Shown one piece after another: positions 59,074-64,000 of a stretch of DNA of 64,000 bases. Under the pieces are notes generated by a model. That model ran no database searches. It was not told the DNA's origin and was given only the letters and a program-made list of their open reading frames with translations. The position numbers and the translations under genes are program-made. The stretch is from Tubulanus polymorphus. Lineage: Eukaryota; Nemertea; Palaeonemertea; Tubulaniformes; Tubulanidae. Position 1 is the first letter of the stretch. Each line of letters opens with the position of its first letter. The stretch covers positions 5,265,414-5,329,413 of the forward strand of contig NC_134034.1 of NCBI RefSeq assembly GCF_964204645.1, given 5' to 3'.

Positions 59074-62000
59074 ACGAGAAGCGGCTGGTCCAACAGGGGA
59101 AAGATTAGCTGACTTTGGTGTGTCCCCTTCAAAAGTAGTTCCTTCGGTTAAATCGGATATCAACTTACCTAGTTCCGTGTATATTCCTGCCTCGATTTGG
59201 GGAGTTCAGGTCAAATATCTTGTAGATACTGGAGCTCACGTAACTATTCTTAGCCGTCATGTCTATTCTAAACTTAGAGACAAAATTAAACTATGTAATT
59301 CTAGTGTAAATTTGAGAGCAGCTGATAATCTTCCAATCAAGGTTTTAAGATCCGCCGTCATACCAATAGGTTTATTCGACTCCAGTATCACCTGGGAAGT
59401 CGTCGTGGCGGACATCAAAGATGACGCCATTCTCGGAATGGATTTCTTGTCAGCATATGACTGTCATCTTCACCCTAGGCATCAGACAATCACGTGCCAG
59501 GGTCATCAGATCAGTGTTGAAAATTTTCCTTCTAATCCTGTGTTAGTAAGAAGTAAAGATAAAATCAAGGTTCCCCCTCTAACGGAGGTAATCATTCCTT
59601 GTTATATAAGAGGTTCTCATTCATTGGCCAAATGGGCTATTGTTGAATCTAATCATAATTGGAAATTAGGTATTGATCTTTGTGTAGCTCGAAGCATAAT
59701 TGATACTGATTGTGAAGCGATCCCCGTCAGGGTGGTCAATTTAAGTGATTCTTCACGTATCATTTATCAGAATTCCCCTCTCGCTACCCTGTCAGGAGTA
59801 AGAGCTGTATGGTCTGAATCCGATTCAGTGTCTAAGGTAGAAAGTACTAACCCGGAGAGTCTCAAGGATAAAAATCAAGCGGAGCCCGATCACCTCAAAG
59901 ATCTTATAAAACGTAGTTGCGAGGGGTTGGATCCGATACAGTCCAATCAAGTTAAGAAACTGATTTTGAAATACTCCGATGTATTTGCTAAATCTGACTT
60001 GGATTTGGGAGAAGCCATGGGGGTTGAACACACTATTGACACGGGACATCTTCCGCCTATTAAACAGAAAGTTCGGCGGGTCCCTCAGGCTAAGCAACCT
60101 GAATGGAATTCATTATTACGTAAAATGCAACAATCTAACGTGATTGAGAAGAGCAATTCTGGCTGGAATTCCAGTATCGTACTAGTCACCAAGCCAGACG
60201 GTTCGCACCGATTGGTTAATGATTTCCGAGATTTAAACCAACACACGGTTGCCGATGCCTATCCATTACCTAGAATAGACGATACTATCCGATCTATGTC
60301 GGGTGCCGTTTTCTTTTGTCAAGCCGACCTACAGAGCGGCTATTGGCAAGTTAAATTATCAGAGAATGACCGTGGGAAGACTGCATTTGCTACCCCTCAT
60401 TGGTTTTATCAATATCGTAAACTACCTATGGGATTGAAAAATTCTGCCGCTACTTTTGAGAGACTTATGGAAAGAGTTCTCGAGGGCCTTTTGAATGACA
60501 TTGTTTTAGTTTATTTAGATGACATCACTGTTTATGGGCGTGATTTTGAGTCCATGTTGACTAACCTTGAGAAAGTTTTTATTCGTCTTCGTTCAGCTAA
60601 TTTGAAACTCAAGCCCAAAAAGTGTAATTTCTTCCGTCGTAAAGTTCAATTCCTTGGTCATGTTGTTTCTGACAAAGGTGTTTCCTGTTCGGAAGAGAAA
60701 ATCAAAGCTATTAAAGATTGGGTTAGACCCTCTACTCAAACTGAGACTAGACAATTCCTCGGTTTGGCTAGCTATGATAGGGCATTTTGTCCTAATTTTG
60801 CTTCCATAGCTAAGCCACTTCATTCCTTGACTGAGAAGTACAAGGTGTTCCTGTGGACTGAGGAGTGTGAGACTTCTTTCCTTAAAACTTAAGGAGATGT
60901 TAATAGCAGCGCCGGTACTAGCTTTTCCTGACCCTAAGCTTCCGTATATTCTGGACACGGATGCCAGTGGCTGGGGTATAGGTGGCGTTTTGTCTCAACT
61001 GGACGAATCCGGTCGTGAGAGAGTCATTTTCTATGGCAGTAGAACCTTGAGTAAAACTGAGAGAAACTATTGTGTTACGCGTCGAGAGTTACTAGCTGTG
61101 GTCGTTTTCGTGAAATTCTTCCGATATTGTCTGGAAGGTCATAAGTTCACGGACCGCACCGATCACTCCTCCCTCCGCTGGATGATGAACTTCAAAGAAC
61201 CCGACGGGAAAACTGCCCGATGGCTGTCTCTCCTTTCGAGTTTCGAATTCGATATCGTACACCGTGAAGGTCGTAAGCACACTAACCGTAACGCTCTTTC
61301 TCGCACAAATTGTCCGCAGTGCCAGCGTATGGAAAGTAAATGCTCCGGTAGTAACGAGAAGCCAAACAAACTCAAAGATCTCAGGGTCAATGCAATTTCT
61401 CCTGATACACTTTCTGAGGCTGAGTCCCATGTGGCTAAATTTCTTCCCTCTGACGAGTGGGAGCCACAAAATTTGGCTCAAGCACGGCGTGCCGACCCTG
61501 AGTTTGGATGGATCTTTGATTACATTTATAGTGACTCTCGTCCGGCCTGGTCCGAGATTTCTGCTCTTAGTCCTGCAGCCAAGTTCTATTGGGCTCGGTG
61601 GAATTCCATCACAGTAATTGATGGTGTTTTGCATATAACTAAGAAGAGAGAGGGATTCCCTGACTCTGTGCTTACTCTTTTACCTCACCAATATAGAAAA
61701 AGTGTGTTCGAAAATATTCATTCCTCTGTAACATCCGGACATTTAGGTATTCGAAAGACTACATTCAGTATGCACCGACGTTTTTTCTGGCATTCTACTT
61801 TGTCAGACATTAAATCTTTCTGTCGTTGCTGTGAAGATTGTCAAGCTAGAAAGTCGTTATCTGAAAAGAGGGTCAAAGCAAAACCGATGTTATACGATGT
61901 AGGTGCTCCTCTTGAGAGAGTAGGAATCGATATCTTAGGTCCGTTACCTGAGTCCAGATCTGGTAATAGCTATATTGTGGTGGTTTGTGACTATTTCACA

Positions 62001-62894
62001 AAGTGGGCGGAAGCCTACCCTATTCCCAATCAAGAAGCCGAAACAGTGGCTGAGCAGCTTGTTACGAATTTCATTAGTCGATTTGGTGTCCCTAGATCCT
62101 TGCATTCGGATCGCGGACGAAACTTTCTTTCCAAGTTGATGACAGAGTTATGTGCCATTTTACACATTCGCAAGACAAACACTACTCCCTATAGACCCTC
62201 TTCTAATGGTCTCGTCGAGAGATTTAACAAGACGCTAGCTCAGAGTTTGAGAACTCGTGTGAATGAGAAACAGGATGACTGGGATGAGCACTTACATTTC
62301 ATTACTGTGGCTTTTCGAGCTACAGTTCATGATGTGACCGGATTCTCACCCAATTTTCTCATGTTCGGACGTGAAGTCGATATGCCGGTGGACCTTATAT
62401 CTGGCCATCCGGCGAACCAGGTGGCTTTTCCGTTTACTCAGTATGTAGCTGAAATGAAGCGCGAGATAAAATCTGCATTTGAAATTGTCCGAATTAATAT
62501 AGGAAAGAGAGGAAAGAGAAATAAACGGAACTACGACTTACTTAGATCTGGGGGGAAATACAGTGTCGGGGATCAGGTATGGCTATTTCGTCCTGCTGTA
62601 GCGGTCGGCTGTAGTAGAAAGCTTTCGTCTTTCTGGAAGGGTCCATTCCCCGTCATCGAAGTAATTAATGACGTGGTATACAGGTTGTCGGTTCAGGGAA
62701 AGTCCGTTACAGCTCATTTTGATCGTCTCAAGCCGTATCATGCTGGTAACGTTTGTCCTCCTGAAATTAGAGACAAGAAAATGAGTGAAAGTAATTTTAG
62801 AAATTCCGACTTAACCCAGTCGGTGTATGATTCGTCAGATTCAGTTGTAACACGTTCGGGACGTCACATTAAGCGACCATCTCGATACAATTGA
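59061..62894 (+). pseudogene. Ty3/gypsy-type Pol (protease, RT, RNase H, integrase)
   Basis: First part to 60892: protease VDTGAHVTIL, reverse transcriptase from about 60000 with LVNDFRDLN, QADLQSGYWQV, LPMGLKNSAATFERLM and catalytic YLDDITVY. Second part from 60867 in another frame: RNase H (ILDTDASGWGIGGVLSQ), zinc-binding H..H..C..C (GHLGIRKT...CEDCQARK), and the integrase core with D in VGIDILGPLPES, D in HSDRGRNF and E in NGLVERFNKTL. A C-terminal DNA-binding part follows, and the protein ends SGRHIKRPSRYN. The order RT-RNaseH-integrase is that of Ty3/gypsy (Metaviridae). One extra A in an A4 run at about 60884-60887 shifts the frame; otherwise everything is intact, so this is a young copy or an assembly error. 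No chromodomain seen. Confidence 0.92.
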
Positions 62895-63249
62895 GATCTC
62901 TTTGTTGTTGTCTGTAAGGGTTAACCTTAGCGTTCCTTAGGGCCTGTTGGGTGCAGTGATAACTTGTACTAATCGTTGAATATGTATACATAGTAGTAAT
63001 TAATCTTAAAAATTTTTCTGCTGTGGGTTTCTTATCTTTCTTGCGGTAATCTCGTGAGATGTAACTCGTTTATAGAGATGTATTCCTTCCTCCTTCTCTT
63101 GGAGGGGGTTTAAGACTATTCTCCACTCTTTTTCTGGCTAGAATGCCACCTTATATTCTCACTGACAAGTGGGTTCAATTCGGGTGAAGTTACTTAAGCT
63201 ATATATATATGAACTTTGTTTTCTCTTTTTCTATACATTTTCAGTGAAT
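62895..63249. other. Ty3 3' region, LTR not identified
   Basis: A purine-rich GGAGGGGG at about 63102 could be a polypurine tract. No duplicate of the upstream region was found after it. Confidence 0.35.
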
Positions 63250-63415
63250 ATGGACGCCCAGGACAAGTGGACGTGCCACGACTGCGGTCCTAGCCTTAGT
63301 AATACGTACAGGAAATCGCGCCACCAGGTGTCTTGCACCTGGAAGCTTTTCGGTCGCAAAACCTATCCGGCCGGCACGGTATTTTCATGCCTTATGTGTG
63401 GATTTAGTAATCCGA
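63250..63415 (+). other. Cys/His-rich open frame after an acceptor-like site
   Basis: TTTCTATACATTTTCAG precedes TGAATATGG; the frame from ATG 63250 encodes C-x2-C ... H ... C ... C-x2-C (WTCHDCG, HQVSC, FSCLMCG). It is cut by the AAT microsatellite/LINE tail at 63416. It may be an exon of a host gene or a 3' ORF of the retroelement. Confidence 0.35.
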
Positions 63416-63444
63416 AAATAATAATAATAATAATAATAATAATA
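63416..63444. repeat. (AAT)n microsatellite, LINE tail
   Basis: About nine AAT units; the complement (ATT)n is the usual 3' tail of CR1/L2-type LINEs. Confidence 0.85.
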
Positions 63445-63508
63445 CTATTTATTTACAGTCCGTTACATAAAATATCTCAACAGACTTTACAAATTGACAA
63501 AAACATAA

Positions 63509-63713
63509 GACAATTGACAGATATATAAAATATTACCCAATAAAATAGATATTTAATTTCAAACGGTTGCTTCAAGTAAAATCATTTGTAGTGCTGATTA
63601 AATAGGTGCGTGACAATTGACAGATATATAAAATATTACCCAATAAAATAGATATTTAAATTCAAACGGTTGCTTCAAGTAAAATCATTTGTAGTGCTGA
63701 TTAAATAGGTGCG
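63509..63713. repeat. 103-bp tandem duplication in LINE 3' UTR
   Basis: 63509-63611 and 63612-63713 are almost identical (GACAATTGACAGATATATAA start, AATAGGTGCG end). Confidence 0.85.
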
Positions 63714-64000
63714 TTTTCAATTGCGAGGTAAAACTATTAAGGGAAGATAAATCGCGCATCGACTGTGGCAAAGCATTCCAAAGGCGGGGGGCTACCACCG
63801 CAAAAGCTCGAGAGCCATAAAATTCTTGGCGGTATCTCGGTTCAAATAATTTAGTTGCCACGGTCGAGCGCGTGTGTCTGGAAGGTGTAAGAGTGGTTAA
63901 AACAGACGAAAGATAGGCTGGAGCTTGGTCATGCAAAATTTTAAAAGTTAACAGGAGAATTTTGTATTCAATGCGCGATTGAACAGGGAGCCAATGTAGT

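Larger units (their letters stand above)
63416..64000 (-). mobile_element. 3' end of a CR1/L2-like LINE
   Basis: The minus-strand frame 63936-63685 has HDQAPAYLSSVL, TRSTVATKL, YGSRAFAVVAPRLWNALP and a FTSQLKTHLF end, the standard C-terminus of such reverse transcriptases. It continues past the window edge. The 3' UTR holds a tandem duplication, and the tail lies at 63416-63444. Confidence 0.85.

Noticed and set aside
61092-61634. Minus-strand 180-codon frame in the Ty3 pol
   Set aside because: Antisense of the RNase H/linker coding region.

Overview
The window looks like a repeat-rich intergenic block of an invertebrate animal genome. Genes are spliced with GT-AG introns. The repeats include PHD-finger transposons, a Ty3-type LTR element, LINE pieces and many MITEs, with families common in aquatic invertebrates. 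A lophotrochozoan or cnidarian host fits, but the species cannot be fixed from sequence alone. No ordinary housekeeping gene was recognised; almost everything is a mobile element or a dispersed repeat-like gene family.

Layout. 1-7.8 kb: a decayed partial copy of a DUF6589/PHD gene (minus strand) split by a 1.4-kb mariner-like insertion, then microsatellites and unidentified sequence. 7.8-12 kb: a fuller multi-exon DUF6589 gene with an internal PHD region (minus). 12,528-21,350: an 8.8-kb IS630/Tc1/mariner-superfamily transposon with ~227-bp near-identical terminal inverted repeats, TA target duplication and an intact seven-exon transposase that ends in a PHD finger; its introns carry nested MITEs. 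22.4-24.0 kb: a broken transposase-like gene (minus). 24-28 kb: dispersed repeats. 28,207-47,752: a 19.5-kb Polinton/Maverick (endogenous virus-like element), AT-rich, with exact ends, a 6-bp TSD (TTCCTG) and a paralogous empty site 280 bp away. 47.8-48.8 kb: host exons of the tandemly repeated unit it landed in. 49.9-54.0 kb: a decayed copy of a large invertebrate repeat-gene family (minus). 55.4-56.5 kb: a non-autonomous element. 57-63 kb: a Ty3/gypsy-type retrotransposon. 63.4-64 kb: 3' end of a LINE (minus).

The Polinton carries protein-primed PolB, a retroviral-type integrase with chromodomain, a packaging ATPase, a probable double-jelly-roll major capsid, a probable single-jelly-roll penton, several small membrane proteins and a plus-strand zinc-finger gene whose C-terminal half resembles poxvirus-type late transcription factor VLTF3. 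It therefore has (or had) the set needed to replicate, integrate, package and assemble particles. Nearly every large gene is broken by stops or frameshifts, so the copy is dead. Two features stand out: a LAGLIDADG intein inside PolB at the catalytic motif C, and a recurring T-tract plus (A/T)TAAATG signal at the starts of most genes, which resembles a poxvirus late promoter. A 3.1-kb non-viral block (31-bp minisatellite plus LINE fragment) is nested in its left part.
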